Shown here: positions 33,022 through 45,408 of the stretch, one piece after another
Layout of the letters: every line of letters starts with the position of its first letter
Position numbering within the stretch: position 1 is the stretch's first letter
Origin: Scedosporium boydii
Taxonomy: Eukaryota > Ascomycota > Sordariomycetes > Microascales > Microascaceae
Length of the DNA stretch: 64,000 bases
Assembly: GCA_002221725.1 (NCBI GenBank)
Contig: NJFT01000103.1
Location: forward strand, 62,001-126,000
Direction: 5' to 3'
Notes under the pieces: generated by a model
The model's database searches: none
What the model saw: the letters and a program-made list of their open reading frames with translations, nothing else
What the model was told of the DNA's origin: nothing
Position numbers and translations under genes: made by a program

Positions 33022-35027
33022 ACAAAGGGAGCGATACTGTGTATTTGTTTTCTTCTTCATCTTCTCTCCTTGGTATGGGTTTGGGAAAGCGAGATTGGGA
33101 GTTTCTGTTTAATCCTTCTTATTCTTAATACCATGTTTATACATATTTATGGGTGGCGGGGGTTTTATTTGAAGAGCAGCAAGTTTGAAAAAGGAGGAAA
33201 AAAACCACCAAAGCGATTTCGGTGCGTGGAGGAGGAAGTGGGAGGAGACGGCGATGATGGCAACAGAGCCGAATGGAATTGGAGAGGTCGATAGGCCAAA
33301 GTTCAAATGACGATTGATGCCTTAGTTGAAAATGGTTCCCGTCAACTCGACTCGGGCATTCTGTCCCGGGCCGAGGGCCTTCTGTGCATCGTTCTACCGG
33401 TATACTTGGCTTCCATGTGGGAAGAGGTTGCTTGGAAATCAAGGTCTTCGTGTTCAGAGCTGCGGGTGTTCCTACTATGCTAGCATATTCCTACTCGCCG
33501 CACGTATTCATAAGCCTCACAGCAAGATTCATCGCCCGTTTCCCTATAGAGGCCATCTTGCCAGACTAGTAATATACTAAATCGTTTTAAGTCTTGGCCT
33601 CTTCGAGTTCTTTTTGTGATTTTCCTAAAAACATCAGGCTGCTTGCCGGTGGAGGCCCGTGTGATGGGACGCAAAAGTGCTGCAGGCTACATGTGCAAGA
33701 TCCTACGAAGGATACATATGTAAGTTGGCTGCGGATGGCCAGCGCATCGTGGCTTTACGCGTCATGCCAAGACGTGGGATGCTGTGACTTTTTTTTTCTT
33801 GGTGAACATTTGCACTTCCGAGGGTTGGGGAAAGCCTCCGTTGTCTTTCCTTTCTGTGGAGGGGAAGGGACTGAAAACAAGGTGGCGGGGTTAAGGTTCG
33901 GAGTTTGTTGGCGGGGGTATCAGCCACTTAAGTCGGGAGTGTGGCCAAGGAGGATGGGTGCTGTTGTCTCGTTTTCTGATCGGGTCGGGTCAGGGATCGG
34001 AAGGAAGCCATGAACATTTGGGGCTTTGAGATGGCCTGTTGGCTCGTGACGGTCTTGTCCTTCTTGGTCCTTCTCCTAGGACTTCAAACTTGTTATAGGG
34101 AGCCTGATATCTCTTGCCCACTCGAGGCGGGGTGAAAAGGGAGCCAGGACGAAGAACTATTGAAACAATGGGAAATGCTCCAGCCTTGGTAAGGGAATTG
34201 AGGCATCACGACACAAATGCAGACATCCCAATTGAGAATGCTGAACTTTAGGCGTCGTTTCTAAGAGTAACTTTGCGTGCCATGTAAACCCACCGGTTGT
34301 TACGCCTGACGTCAGCTGTGTCAGCTGCGTCCTCGGTGTGTCTTTGGTTGACATTCATCCAAACCCATCCTCACTCAAATTACGCTTATATCCAACAGGT
34401 TCGTCGCTATCCTTCGAAAAACCGGGCCAACAGTTCGTAAAATTGCAGAAAAAGAGTTATTTGAAAAAAAAAAAAAAACATGTTTAAAAGTGGGCTCAAG
34501 TTCGAGGAATCCATCTTGGCTTGGCCAAAGAAATCGGGCGGACAGCACACCACTCTTCCTGGTTTTGCAGGGTGGCAACACGAAGTAATCGCTTAGCAAC
34601 GTGAAGTGATGACGACGACTTTTGTCAAGAACGTTGCTGTTTTGGGAAGAGCTTCGGAGAGTTGAGGTTTTTCTTCAGTGGCTGTCGATGTGGCTGCGCC
34701 GATGTACTTTGACTGTAAACAGTATACATGGGTACAGAGTACAAAGCGAGGATCAATCAAAGTCATCAAATCACTCTGGAGAGCTTCTTGTTTAAACAGG
34801 ACAGTCGATTGTTAAGAGGACTGCACTAAAACAATTGAATTCAGGTGCCTTGAAGTTAATGTCGACCACAGCATGCTCATTTTTTGATGGAAATTGATAT
34901 TGCGCCTTTTCAACGTGGGCCATACGTGGGTATGCTTGTAATACTCGCCTGCACGGCATCGCATTGATGGTTGTAAGGCTTGGCTGCCCCGGTCTGGTGT
35001 CATCTCAAGCCTGGCCAGTGTACAAAG

Positions 35028-35036
35028 TACGAAGTA
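35028..35036. repeat. Intergenic 9-mer TACGAAGTA
   Basis: Embedded in TACAAAGTACGAAGTACTTC, a longer imperfect palindrome. Confidence 0.8.
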
Positions 35037-36559
35037 CTTCAACTGCCAGCAGGCTTCGCTTTTCTTCGTTTTTTGTCCCTTTTCTCCTAGTCCCCTGCAT
35101 TATGGCAGTTTCTCATTTAAACGACCAGTGCTCCCTCGTCGTCAAAGCCCAGCAGGGGAAGAAACACACAAGGTGATCCTGAAACAGGAGCGCACCAGAG
35201 AAAGCGATGCGAACAAAACGTCGCTGTTCGTCTGTGCGAATGGGGATGGATCGATCGGCTCCTGGCCCTTGACCTGCCCGGTCTAGTGGACCTGCCCAGT
35301 GAAATTGCCAGCAATGTGCATATTGATTACCACTCCATCCGCTAGGCTGTGAGGGGAGATCTCTCCGTTGTATGTACTTGTATCTGGTCGTTGTGGCTTG
35401 GTGTCTACACTGTTTAGCGCCGAGAGCCTAAAAAAAGATCGGGACATTCCTGACCCGGTGTTGGATGGGACCAATATGGGACCAACGATGAGAGCCTCTT
35501 CCTGTGTCTCCTCTGACCGCCCTAACTACGAGGTAAGACTCGCACATGGTTCCCTTGTGTTTGGTCAGACCCGGCTCGCCAAGTAATAGGAGAGAGGGTA
35601 TTAAGCTCCAGAGCAACAGGTTAGAGAAATGCTGGCCAGACTGTGATTATTTGCTATGGCCGGCGTTTAGCGAAAAGTGCGCAGCAAATGTTGCATTTGG
35701 TCACAGGGACCCTTACATATCGGCTCTTGCAGTCCAATCGATCGAGTGGGAAGGGGATTCACTTCCTTTTTAGACCCGTACAGAGAATGGCTTGCCTAGA
35801 TACATAAATAGATCGAGCTCGGCGCCTGGAAGAAAGCCTTTACATGATAATATATATTTCTTGCACCGAAATGCGTGCTTCGCAGGGAGACTTCCGCTCT
35901 GAATATTGGCGAGTTCGTGCTTAAGATCTGGTTCGTCGCGAAGCCAAGCGTCTCGAGAAACGGTACGAGGTACAGCCAAGAAGTGCGGTTCCCCGTACAT
36001 TCCGGATGTACCCAGTGCATATTTCGTAGGGCGGTGGTAGCTCCTTGGCGCCTCGTAACACTGTCTCTGTATCAGCCATCGAGCAACTTGCCGATTTGAA
36101 ACAGGAGTCGAGGGTTTGTATCTGGGGCAAAGCGCCAGGCGAAGGAAAAAAAGCTTCTTTGCTATAACCTTGTCGAGTTGGGTTTGGTTGAAAAGTACGA
36201 ATAGAGCTGTACTGAGCAGATTGCTTTAGATCAAACCTAGTCTAGGACAATGCTCGATGAAGGCCTCCCTCGACGCTCTTAACTCCGTAGAAGACCTGCA
36301 AATACAAAGGAACACCTGGAAGGAAGGCACACAGTCTGGCCAGAAAATAAAATGCACGATCGAGGTACAGCAAGCGCAGTGCAGCGGACAATTCAGAAGT
36401 ACCGATTCCATGACTGCTGCGACTGGTGACGGCTCTGACGGCTCAGTGCAACGGTCAAAGTCCAGCCCCCTGGCCTGGTCGTCCCAATGAGCATCCACTC
36501 ATAGGAATCTATTGCTACTTTATCGAGCATCGTTGATGACCATGGTCCATGTCCAAAGG

Positions 36560-36568
36560 TACGAAGTA
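36560..36568. repeat. Intergenic 9-mer TACGAAGTA
   Basis: Embedded in AGGTACGAAGTACCT, an imperfect palindrome about 1 kb upstream of the ADAM ATG. Confidence 0.8.
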
Positions 36569-37579
36569 CCTCCTTCATCCTCCTCAGCCCCAGCCCGCCC
36601 TTTCCCTTCCTTCCTGATACCGTAACGCAAGCATACGTATTAGACCCGTACCAAGCCCGCCAAAATACCCTCCGCCCTTCTTGGCGACTTCCCGTTGCGG
36701 ACTTTCCCATCATCCACCTCCATTCATCCCCTCGTTGCTCCGTTCCCAGCACCAGCAACTCGACTTGGAAGTTGGAACAAACCACCCGCCCTCCTCTCCC
36801 CGAAGTCTGACTTCGCCACGAATTCCACGTCCAACGACCTGCAAGTACGGCACTTCTCTTTTCCCGGCTGGTCCAGACAAACATCAACTCTCTCCCTCCA
36901 TTCACTCCTCGCCAACCCTTAATTGTCCCTCCTCTCGTCTCGTCCTTGCGACACTTTATTATATTTATCACTTTGAGAACCCTCGCCGACCCGGCTCCTC
37001 GTTCCAAGCCGTCGCACCGGACTCATTTTACGGACTCTAACTCTCTCATTCTCTCGCCTTATTGATTATAATAATCCATTGTATTACGAATAATCGCTGA
37101 AATCCTTACGACTCGGATCTCCATTCTCCTCTCGAACAAGCAGTTGTGTAGCAAAGGTTGAAACTCGCGGAAAAAAACGAAACAAGAAAAAGGAGGGTTC
37201 ACGTCAAACGAGTCGAATTGCTTTTTGCGAATTGAGACGTGCATTCGGCCTTTGTTGCTCCCACTCGAATCGTGTTGACGCAAGCCCGGAATTCCCTCCC
37301 CTCCGATAACATTCCCTGGAGCAACTCATTTGTCTATTCACCATCGACGTCGAATCATACCCTGGAAGTCGACAGAGGACTGTTCGCCCACGAAGTCATT
37401 CGAATCATATTTTCTGTATAATCCGTTGTTGTTAATAGCGGTACTCAGCGTTTACTAGTCGCTCATGCAATAGTAGTCTCTGAAGTGTCCCGTCCCCCCG
37501 ATTAAGGGACACGAGCGTTTACTCCCTCTCTCCCTTTCCCCATCCGCCTCCTCTTCCCATCTCTTCAGTTCTCGAAACC

Positions 37580-40208
37580 ATGATACTCCGGCGGCTAGTC
37601 ACGGCCGCTTTCGCAAGCGTTGCCTTCCTCACACAACCCACTCAAGGTGAGTATCCAAATCGGCGCGTATCTTTCATCGAGATATCATCACCCGCCGCCG
37701 TTTTCCGTTGCTGACGATAGCTTCACTCTGTCAGCCGATTCTACGAGTAGAAATCCCGTCACCTCTATATTTACGATACAAGAACCCAAAATCCAATCTT
37801 CTTCTCGGCAAATAAACTCCAACTCCAATTTCGATATACTGTTCACTATCCCGGGTGAGCGGAGGATACGACTGTCCCTCGAACCGAACCACGATGTTAT
37901 CCCCCGCGATCTTCAAGTAACCTACCTCGAGGCCGACGGTAGCATTCGCTCTATAGAGCCGGTCGAGCGCTCAAGTCACCGCGTTTATCGTGGAAACGTA
38001 TTTACGAAGCCCCTCGATGACGGTTCGGAATGGGTCAAAGGCGGTTGGGCGCGAATAACTCTACACCGCGATGGCAAGACTCCAATTTTTGAAGGCGCAT
38101 ACCGTCTCCATGGCGATCACCACCACATCCAGACTGCAACCAATTACCTCAAGTTGAAGCATGTTGAAGATCCCAAACCGAGTGCCCCTACCTCGGCCGA
38201 CTTCACGTCTGGAGACGAATACATGGTGATTTGGCGTGACTCTGACGTTCTAGAACACTACCAACCTCACGACGAGCTAAGAAAACGAGAGCTCTATGGC
38301 AGGGTTTCTTGTGGGTCCGACGATTTGACCTTCAATGCCAACTACGACCTCAACTCTCGCGCTGCCAACGATTTTGGAGAAATGTCGACGTCCTCTCTCT
38401 TTGGTCGCCAAGTCGATACTACTCCAGGTAATGGCGGTGCCGGCATCAACCTTATCGACAACATCGGCTCCACGGCCGGCTGCCCCAAAACGCGAAAGGT
38501 GGCTTTGCTTGGTGTCGCGGCAGACTGCAATTACCGCAAGCAATTTAGTACCGAGGCAGACGTCCGAACCAATATCATCCAGCAGATCAACGCCGCGTCC
38601 GCTGTGTACGAGAACACTTTCAACATTACGCTCGGTCTACAGAACATCACCATATTAAATCCCGATTGCCCCTCGACGGCCACCGAAGCAGTACCCTGGA
38701 ACGTTGTTTGTAATGACGGCGTCACCATCACCAACCGACTGAGCAAATTCTCCGAGTGGCGAGGCCGCTCGCAAGATACGAATGCATTCTGGACCCTCCT
38801 GACGACGTGCAACACCGACAACGCCGTCGGCCTCGCCTGGCTTGGGCAGGTCTGTCAGCAAGGGGCCCGCGCGAACCAAGGCGACGGCTCCAACTCGAAC
38901 GAGACCATCTCGTCCACCAACGTTGTCGTGCGTACTCAGACCGAATGGCAGGTTATCGCCCACGAGGTCGGCCACACTTTCGGTGCCGTTCACGACTGTA
39001 CTAGCTCTAGTTGCCAGGCCGGTGACGCCCAGATGCAGAGGTGCTGTCCTCTCAGCCAGAATTCGTGCGATGCCAAGGGCCAGTTCATCATGAACCCATC
39101 TACGGGTCGCGGAATCGAGGCATTCTCCCCCTGCAGTGTCGGCAACGTTTGCGCTGCCATTTCCCGCCAGGCCGACCGGTGTCTCCTAAACAACAAGGAT
39201 GTTCCCGTCATCACGGGCAGTCAATGTGGAAACGGCATCGTCGAGACGGGCGAGGACTGCGACTGCGGCGGAGAGCAAGGGTGCGCAGGAAACTCGTGCT
39301 GCGACCCGAAGACTTGCAAGTACACACAGAACTCGGTTTGCGACCCAGCCAACGAAGAATGCTGCACCGACTCGTGCTCCTTCGCCTCGTCCGGTACCGT
39401 CTGCCGCCCTAGCACCGGGCTTTGCGACCCCGAAGAAACCTGCTCGGGTTCCTCGTCGGCGTGCCCCAGCGACCAGCACAAGGACGATGGAAGCGACTGT
39501 GGCGAGAAGGGCCAAGGTCTGACCTGCGCCTCCGGCCAGTGCACGTCCCGTGATCAGCAGTGCCAGGCCATGATGGCGTCCTTCTCCAACGTCACCAACG
39601 TCAAGGCTTGCGACCGGACCGAATGCATGATCGGGTGCACGTCGTCGCTGACAGCGCCTAACGTGTGCTCGGTCATGAACCAGTGGTTCCTCGACGGCAC
39701 GCCGTGCACCGGCGGCGGTAAGTGCCAGAACGGTGTTTGCCAGGGCGGCTCGTTTTTCAAGGAGGCCGCGGAGTACATCAGGAATCACAAGAACATCTTT
39801 ATCCCCGTCATCAGTATCGTCGGCTCGCTCATTCTCATTGCCATCTTTTGGTGCTGTTTCCAGTCTTTCCGACGCCGCAACCAGGCCAGGAAATTTGGCC
39901 GCAAAGGACCGCCTATGATGGGTCTCCCGAGCCGTGATAATAATGCTTGGACCAACTTTGCTGGGGCTTACGCGCCTCGCCCGCGCGGCCCCAACGACAC
40001 GAACGGCAGCAACAACCAGTCTCAGAGGTCCATACCGAGAGCCTCTCAGCAGCCGCAGCCGCAGCAACAGCCACAGACCGCGGGATGGATGCAGTCGCCA
40101 CCGCAGGGACCGCCGCAGATACCCTCGTCTCCCCCGCCGGCGTATCCTGCGTACCAGCCGTATCAGCAGTGGGGCGCGCCGCCGGGTAGAAGCACGAGAT
40201 ACGCTTAG
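37580..40208 (+). CDS. ADAM-family membrane metalloprotease (disintegrin and metalloprotease, ADM-B-like)
   Basis: Type I membrane zinc protease. Exons 37580-37646 and 37735-40208 (88-bp intron) give 846 residues. The first exon encodes a signal peptide (MILRRLVTAAFASVAFLTQP). A propeptide-like region precedes the reprolysin domain, which contains H432-E-V-G-H436-T-F-G-A-V-H442-D, the full HExxHxxGxxHD site. A disintegrin domain starts at about 518 (CGNGIVETGEDCDCG) and is followed by a Cys-rich segment. One transmembrane helix lies at about 709-731 (FIPVISIVGSLILIAIFW), then a Pro/Gln-rich cytoplasmic tail. This layout matches fungal ADM-B proteins, whose physiological substrates are largely unknown. 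The active site is intact, so activity is expected. The start was chosen because it alone supplies a signal peptide and joins in phase. Confidence 0.95.
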
Positions 40209-41294
40209 AGGACGTCACTGCTTCTGGGGTTCTTGTTTGCGTCGTTGTTCTTGCTGTTGCAGTACCAGTATAGAGAAATGGGCTAATACTGAGTGGGATG
40301 GGACTCCCAGTCCTTTGTTTTCTCTCTCCATTTTTTTGATGTTCTGTTTTTCCTTCCTTTTTAGCTCATGACTGTTGGATTTTTTTTTTCATTGCTCGGT
40401 CTCGTCTTCCCCGAATCTACTTGCATTTGGGATTGTCGGAAGACTCATGTCTAGCATCGGGATGGCGTTTTTTTGGCGGATTCGTTTCATTGACGGAAGG
40501 CATTCATTATATTTAACACGGATCGGGACAGGGGATCCGCATTGGGATTACATCAGTATCTTTGTCTTTTTCTTTTTGGTTGTTGAAGAAGCGATTCGAG
40601 AAAAGAGGGAGAGGGAGGCGGGCCTCGTTGTTTCCACATCTCATTTCTGTCGGTCTTTATATCTTTGTGGATTCTTTAACTGGATCCTAGGAAGCGGACC
40701 CCGGGCAACCCCTCTGTTGTTTTATTTGCGCTTGTTGGGATTTTTCCCTGAATACCCCCATGAGTTTTTTTTAAGCTTTCTCATAGAGTAAGAGAACGGA
40801 AAGGGGTGGAGGAGGAAAGAGGGATAGTCACATTGCATACATCGATGTAAATAGGATAGAAAAGTCCCTGTGGTCGTACCGGCCTGTGGGTAATGAATCG
40901 ATATCATGTGCATATGGATTAGATATTCATCTTGGTGCAGTGAGTGAGGATATGCGTATTTCGTATAATATACCATGAACTTGGGGGCGCCGGTTGAATA
41001 CATCACTTGCCCTGGTTCTGATCCCTCGCTTCTTTAGTGCTCCATCTCCCCTTCCTTCAGAAAAGGGATCTAGACAGATGGAGACCCAGGGCTTGGCCCA
41101 AAGGAGGCCGAACGACCCGGTATATAATAGGGGAAAGAATGGGGGCCATAGAAGCTTTCTCATATATCCCAATGCGCTCGCTCCTCCATTCATCCCCGGC
41201 CGGGCCTGGAACTCTCGACTGGAAGCCATGCCATTTCTTCAACTTAGATCTAACTCCGTGAATAAACAAACCTCGTAACTCGACAGAAAAAAGA
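40209..41294. other. Convergent intergenic region, 1.1 kb
   Basis: T-rich 3' flanks of the ADAM gene and of the 134-residue protein gene. No gene is seen. Confidence 0.6.
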
Positions 41295-41871
41295 TCAACG
41301 GCCATCGCGACCGGAATCTCGATATCTGGGTGTCTCCTCCTCCGCAAAGCCACATAATATACGCGTAAAATACAGCCTCGTCCCGGGTATACTCTAACAA
41401 TACGCATCAGTAAAGAAATGGTACAGACAGAACGCCTTAAAGAAGAGAGAGAACTTACATCTCGTCTACTAAGAGCGTGCATCATGAGCAACTCTGGGTC
41501 GGCAAGGATCTGGGCTGCCATCCGCCTCTGCTCGATGACTCTGAAGCTCTCCCTATCCGATCTGTTTTCTTCATTAGCTTTCTGTCCTTCATCACCCATA
41601 AGCCTCCCCAACCCCCGGTTTTATTTTTGTTTAGAAAATAATGAGAGGTGAAGTAATAAAAGACTCACATCTCGCCCAACCTCGTCATTCCCTCCTCCCC
41701 CTCAGACTCGTCGCTCCCCACCCGATATGGATCTTTCCCGCGGGCCTGACGATCGCGCATGTCGTCTGTGAAGCTCGCGGGAGCATGGCTGGATTGGCCT
41801 GGCGTGGAGGAATAACGGGCGAAGTTAGACTTCTTCTTCTTCTTTTTGGCGGAGGAGGACGGGGTCGACAT
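41295..41871 (-). CDS. Small conserved-looking fungal protein of unknown function, 134 residues
   Basis: Three exons: 41871-41669, 41561-41459 and 41393-41295 (TGA), all joining in frame. The N-terminal 60 residues are Ser/Lys-rich and polar (a K6 run at about 9-14, then a DESEGEEG acidic patch). The second exon encodes SDRESFRVIEQRRMAAQILA and a helix with PELLMMHA; the third encodes SIPGTRLYFTRILCGF and a charged end. The helical VIEQRRMAAQ / PELLMM / SIPGTR order gives the impression of a conserved core, but I cannot name a family. Introns are 107 and 65 bp with GTGAGT and GTAAGT donors. It could act as a small nuclear or cytosolic adaptor; that is only a guess from composition. Confidence 0.72.
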
Positions 41872-42852
41872 GTTTTGAGAGGCGGTGTTGGAGAACGGCT
41901 GGCGAGGGTTATTTGGTGGAGATGGTGTTTCTTTTTTATAATATATTTACTTTGCGAGAGTCTTTCACAGCTTGTTGGGCGGACTTTGTTGAAGTCGAAC
42001 GGAAAGATGCGATGGAAAAAGCATCAATGGGTTTGATGGAGGAGATAACAGGACGAACGCCATCGAGCTTTCCGAGCAGAAGTTATGGCGGGGTCCTGTA
42101 CAGCTCAAGCTCCGTACCTATGTACATACCCCAGTCCTCTCTGAGACTCTCGTTTAAACCCACCAAGTCAGGAAATGGGCAACGGCAACTCCCGTGCCCT
42201 GGCCCCCAGTCTAATGTGATCCCCGACAGACATAGACTTCAAAGTTGGAGACATTACCACGCTCCCGGGCTTCAGGGTACTCTTTATTCTCGAGACTATG
42301 AACAATACGGAAATAATCGAGGGCAATGTTTCATCCGACTTCCTTCTCTTCCAAGACTGTCCTCGGTCTTTTTGTACAGATATTTCTAGAGGAATAGGAA
42401 TATCGACTAAAACTACACTACCTCCAGACAGACTCTGTTATAAGAGGACGGGGGAGCTGAGAAGAAACTGCAGACACGGAGACAGATTTGGATTATAAAC
42501 ATGGAAATGGATATAGCCTCTCTAGAACTCACAAAATAGGACAGTCTCTTCGTACTTATAAAAAGACTCTCTGAGCAACAGCCTCGAGCCTCCCCTTTCC
42601 GGTCCATTCCAGTCCGAGATGCATCCCCCTCCCACGTGATGGTCCATCACATCCCGTCGACCAACCGCATCCCATTTGCCTGACGCTTTCGAGCAAACCA
42701 ACTTCTCCCATCTGAGACACGATAGCGCCAAAAAAGAGAGGGAAAAGGGTCCTTTTTTCCCCAGGTTTCTCCTCTCTCCACTCTTCCTTGTAAACCCCAT
42801 CTCATCCTATGTTCGACAAGGTGAAAACAAAACAAAACTATCACTGAAAGCG
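41872..42852. other. Divergent intergenic region, 1.0 kb
   Basis: Promoter space between two small protein genes. It holds a CACGTG at 42633-42638. No gene is seen. Confidence 0.55.
42633..42638. promoter_or_regulatory. CACGTG E-box in divergent promoter
   Basis: CCCACGTGATGG about 215 bp upstream of the ATG at 42853. Confidence 0.35.
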
Positions 42853-43511
42853 ATGAGAGGACGGTCTAGATCTAGAGAAAGGGACGACTGTCCCGAGTGC
42901 GCCGGAGCCGGCCGCTCCCGACCACCTCAACGCTCCATGTCCGGGGCCCGCTCACCACCACCGCCCGAACGACGCCTATCTCCGCCGCGCGACTACGACT
43001 CTCCTCGGTAAGCCCAACTTGTGTTGTCTTACAACCTCGTTTCTCTTCAACCTTCTCTCAGCCAACAGGCTAACTTTTTCCCTCTCTATTTCTTCGTCAT
43101 TCCAGAGAACGCACCCGGTCCTTGTCCCCAGGCCCAATCCACCGCGCCTGGCATCGCCTCTGGCACCCCCATCACCATCACCATCACCATCACCACCACA
43201 ACCCCCCTTATTACGAACCCCAATATCCACCTCCTCCCCCGCCTCTTAAACACCCTTCACCCTTCACCCTCCAAGTCCACGACCGCACGGCCGACGACCC
43301 CCGCCCTCATAATCCGCACGGCCGCTCCTTCACCATCACCGTCACGCCCGACACGAGACCCTGCGATATTATATTCAGCCTCGCACCGCCGCGGAGCCGT
43401 TGCCTTGTTCTCGTGTGCTCAACGTTTCAGCCGGCGTACGTCATGCCGAAGGATGTCTCTTTGCCGGAGATTGCGAATATGCGGTGCTGGTTGGAGATTG
43501 TTGACGGCTAA
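42853..43511 (+). CDS. Protein with Arg/Ser-rich start and a ten-histidine tract, function unknown
   Basis: Two exons: 42853-43007 and 43106-43511 (98-bp intron, GTAAGC...TCCAG), 186 residues. The first exon is Arg/Ser/Pro-rich (MRGRSRSRERDDCPECAGAG, then SPPPPERRLSPPRDY), resembling RS-type RNA-associated tails. Exon 2 carries H10 at about residue 73-82, made by alternating CAT/CAC codons, then PPPPPP. The C-terminal 85 residues look folded: FTLQVHDRTAD, GRSFTITVTPDTRPCDIIFS, CLVLVCSTFQPAYVMPKD, LPEIANMRCWLEIVDG. I do not recognise the family. Poly-His tracts in proteins of this type can direct nuclear-speckle localisation, which would fit the RS start; this is inference. Confidence 0.72.
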
Positions 43512-44025
43512 AGTGTTAAGGAGACCGGTGAAGGGATGAGGGTTAAGACCAGTGTAGTGGGTTTTGGGAATTTTTTTGATAAGGATGTTTACGGTAATAT
43601 GAGCTACGAACTATGAGCGCTTTCTACAATTGTTGTATTTTCTTTTTTTTCTCTCTTCAAATCCTTTTTCATGTTATGTAACGAGTGATGAAGAAGGAAC
43701 GACTAGACTCATTACTTGAGGAAGCTGTGGGACAGGGCCGTTCGATAAGAGAAGGCGAGACTTGACAATAGCATCGAAGCTCTCCCAAGCCCTACGATTG
43801 TGTGTATTCAGTCGAACCCATTTTGATACTATCTTGGACTCATGACAGGGGGACAATTTCATGCAGATAGGACTGGTCATGTCAATTATTTCGATTTCAT
43901 TCTGAACAGAAGACGCTATTCTGTTATTCGTGTTGACAGACAGTTCGCTAGACGGTTACCGTTTTCCTTTCATTAATTCCCACTCCTGGGTTGTAGGGTC
44001 AACAGACCGTTTCCTCGAGAGGAAT
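43512..44025. other. Convergent intergenic region, 514 bp
   Basis: 3' flanks only; nothing else seen. Confidence 0.6.
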
Positions 44026-45408
44026 TTACTTGTATGCCAGTCCGCTAAAACAGTCGCCGAAGAAAATCTGCGACTCCACGGGAGACTGCGGTGATCGAAA
44101 CGCGCGGACTTCTTGTCTGCGAATGCTCCGGTTATTGCGTCTCCATGTGAAAACTGAGCCGGCGTTGAGAATGCAGCCCACTCTAGCGCTCTCAATTGGT
44201 CCTGCCGCAACACTACGTATAGCAGCATCCTGCAGCTCCATGGGGAGGTGATGAAGAGGAGTCGTAGGAACCCTCGTCTGTGTGGCTTCAAGGAGGAGAT
44301 CGATGGCTTCATCGGAAGGAGGCTCTACACCGTCGAAGAGACGGAGGGTCCTCGAATGCCGTTCACCCTGGCGATTCATCCGAAATACAAGAACCTCCTT
44401 CACCGAGAATATGAGGTAAGTAAGACTGCTAGCGGGTGGTTGATTCTGGGGGTTCTGGGGGTTCTGGGGGTTCTGGGGGTTCTGGGGGTCCTGGGCGATC
44501 TGTCGGCTCCGTTTCGAGAAATCGTTTACGATTAGAGAGACAGCATGCGGAATGTGCTGAGATATAACGATGGATACACCGCCGACTCGGACAATATCGC
44601 CACTGAACGGCTCCCAGGCTGGAAGGTCATTGATCCAGAGGAAATGAGTTGCGATGGGCGGACGCGGCTGAGTCACTTCCTCGACGCGGAAATCAAGAGT
44701 CGCAATCTTGATAATTGCGAACGCAAGCCTTCGGAACGTGGCGTTGTTGTAAACGCCGCCGAATATATGCCTCCACTGGTACACAAAGTCGGCGAGCAGG
44801 ACGGGAACGAGAGCCTTATGCCGCAGTAGTTGACTACGGTCTACTCCGTTCCGCCTCATGTTGGTCCAAGGTCGCGGGAAGGTGAAGACAGATTGTAAGC
44901 TATGCTTGCTGCGAGCGAGGGGCGGCTGGTAAGGCTCGAAATCGGCAACGGTTATGGAACGGAAGCGCATGAGATTGAGGGGAACCTGAAGATTGAGATC
45001 CTTTTTGTCGAGTCGCAGGACATCGTCGTCGAGGTCGAATGTCCAGATTGATTGGAGGTTAAAGTGTCGGGGGTCATGGAAGGGAGGAACGACGTCGTAC
45101 TGGAGACGCCAGTTCCTTTGCCTACCGAGTTTCGAATACACAATGTCGAAGGTGGATTCTGAGGAGAAGGAGCATAAGCATGAGAACTATTTGTCCTCCG
45201 TCAAAGAGTCAAAGAAATGACATATTCTTCAGTACTTACCTCTTTCTATGTCTCGGAGCTTCCTTGAGAACATTCGTAGCATGACCTCATCTTCAGCACT
45301 AGAACCTTGGGCAAAGTAGATTGCCCCTAATCTGGAGGTGAGTCTCAAGGATGCTAAGGATATCATGAATACAAGGGCGGCGTACCATGTAAACGAATAA
45401 TAATCCAT
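44026..45408 (-). CDS. Protein of unknown function, 433 residues, with PQN tandem repeat
   Basis: Two exons: 45408-45240 and 45158-44026 (81-bp intron, GTAAGT...CTCAG). The N-terminus has one hydrophobic segment (about residues 8-23, WYAALVFMISLASLRL) that could be a signal anchor. Then come RMFSRKLRDIER, VYSKLGRQRNWRLQYDVVPP, SIWTFDLDDDVLRLDKKD, and a long region without known motifs. At about residue 288 a Pro-Gln-Asn repeat is encoded by five perfect 9-bp units (44444-44488). The end, SPVESQIFFGDCFSGLAYK, looks conserved. I believe similar fungal proteins exist but no function is known to me. The first in-frame ATG after an upstream TAA was taken as start; a further 5' exon cannot be excluded, because the segment before the ATG is open for several codons. 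Confidence 0.68.
44444..44488. repeat. Five perfect copies of 9-bp unit TTCTGGGGG
   Basis: Coding repeat in the 433-residue protein, read on the minus strand as Pro-Gln-Asn. Perfect identity suggests recent slippage, so the copy number may vary between strains. Confidence 0.9.

Larger units (their letters stand above)
33022..37579. other. Gene-free region, 4.6 kb, between ACS and the ADAM gene
   Basis: Open frames on both strands are short and without motifs. TACGAAGTA copies lie at 35028 and 36560. From about 36600 to 37579 the plus strand is rich in C and T, with many TCCTC/CTCCC runs, and may be a long promoter or 5' leader of the ADAM gene. Confidence 0.5.

Noticed and set aside
36393..37007. 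204-codon minus-strand open frame upstream of the ADAM gene
   Set aside because: Mirror of a C/T-rich leader; no family and no splice support.
39186..40067. 293-codon minus-strand open frame opposite the ADAM gene
   Set aside because: Antisense shadow of the disintegrin/Cys-rich coding region.
43141..43200. CRISPR-like or satellite repeat
   Set aside because: The CATCAC repeat is short, within a coding exon, and explains the poly-His tract.
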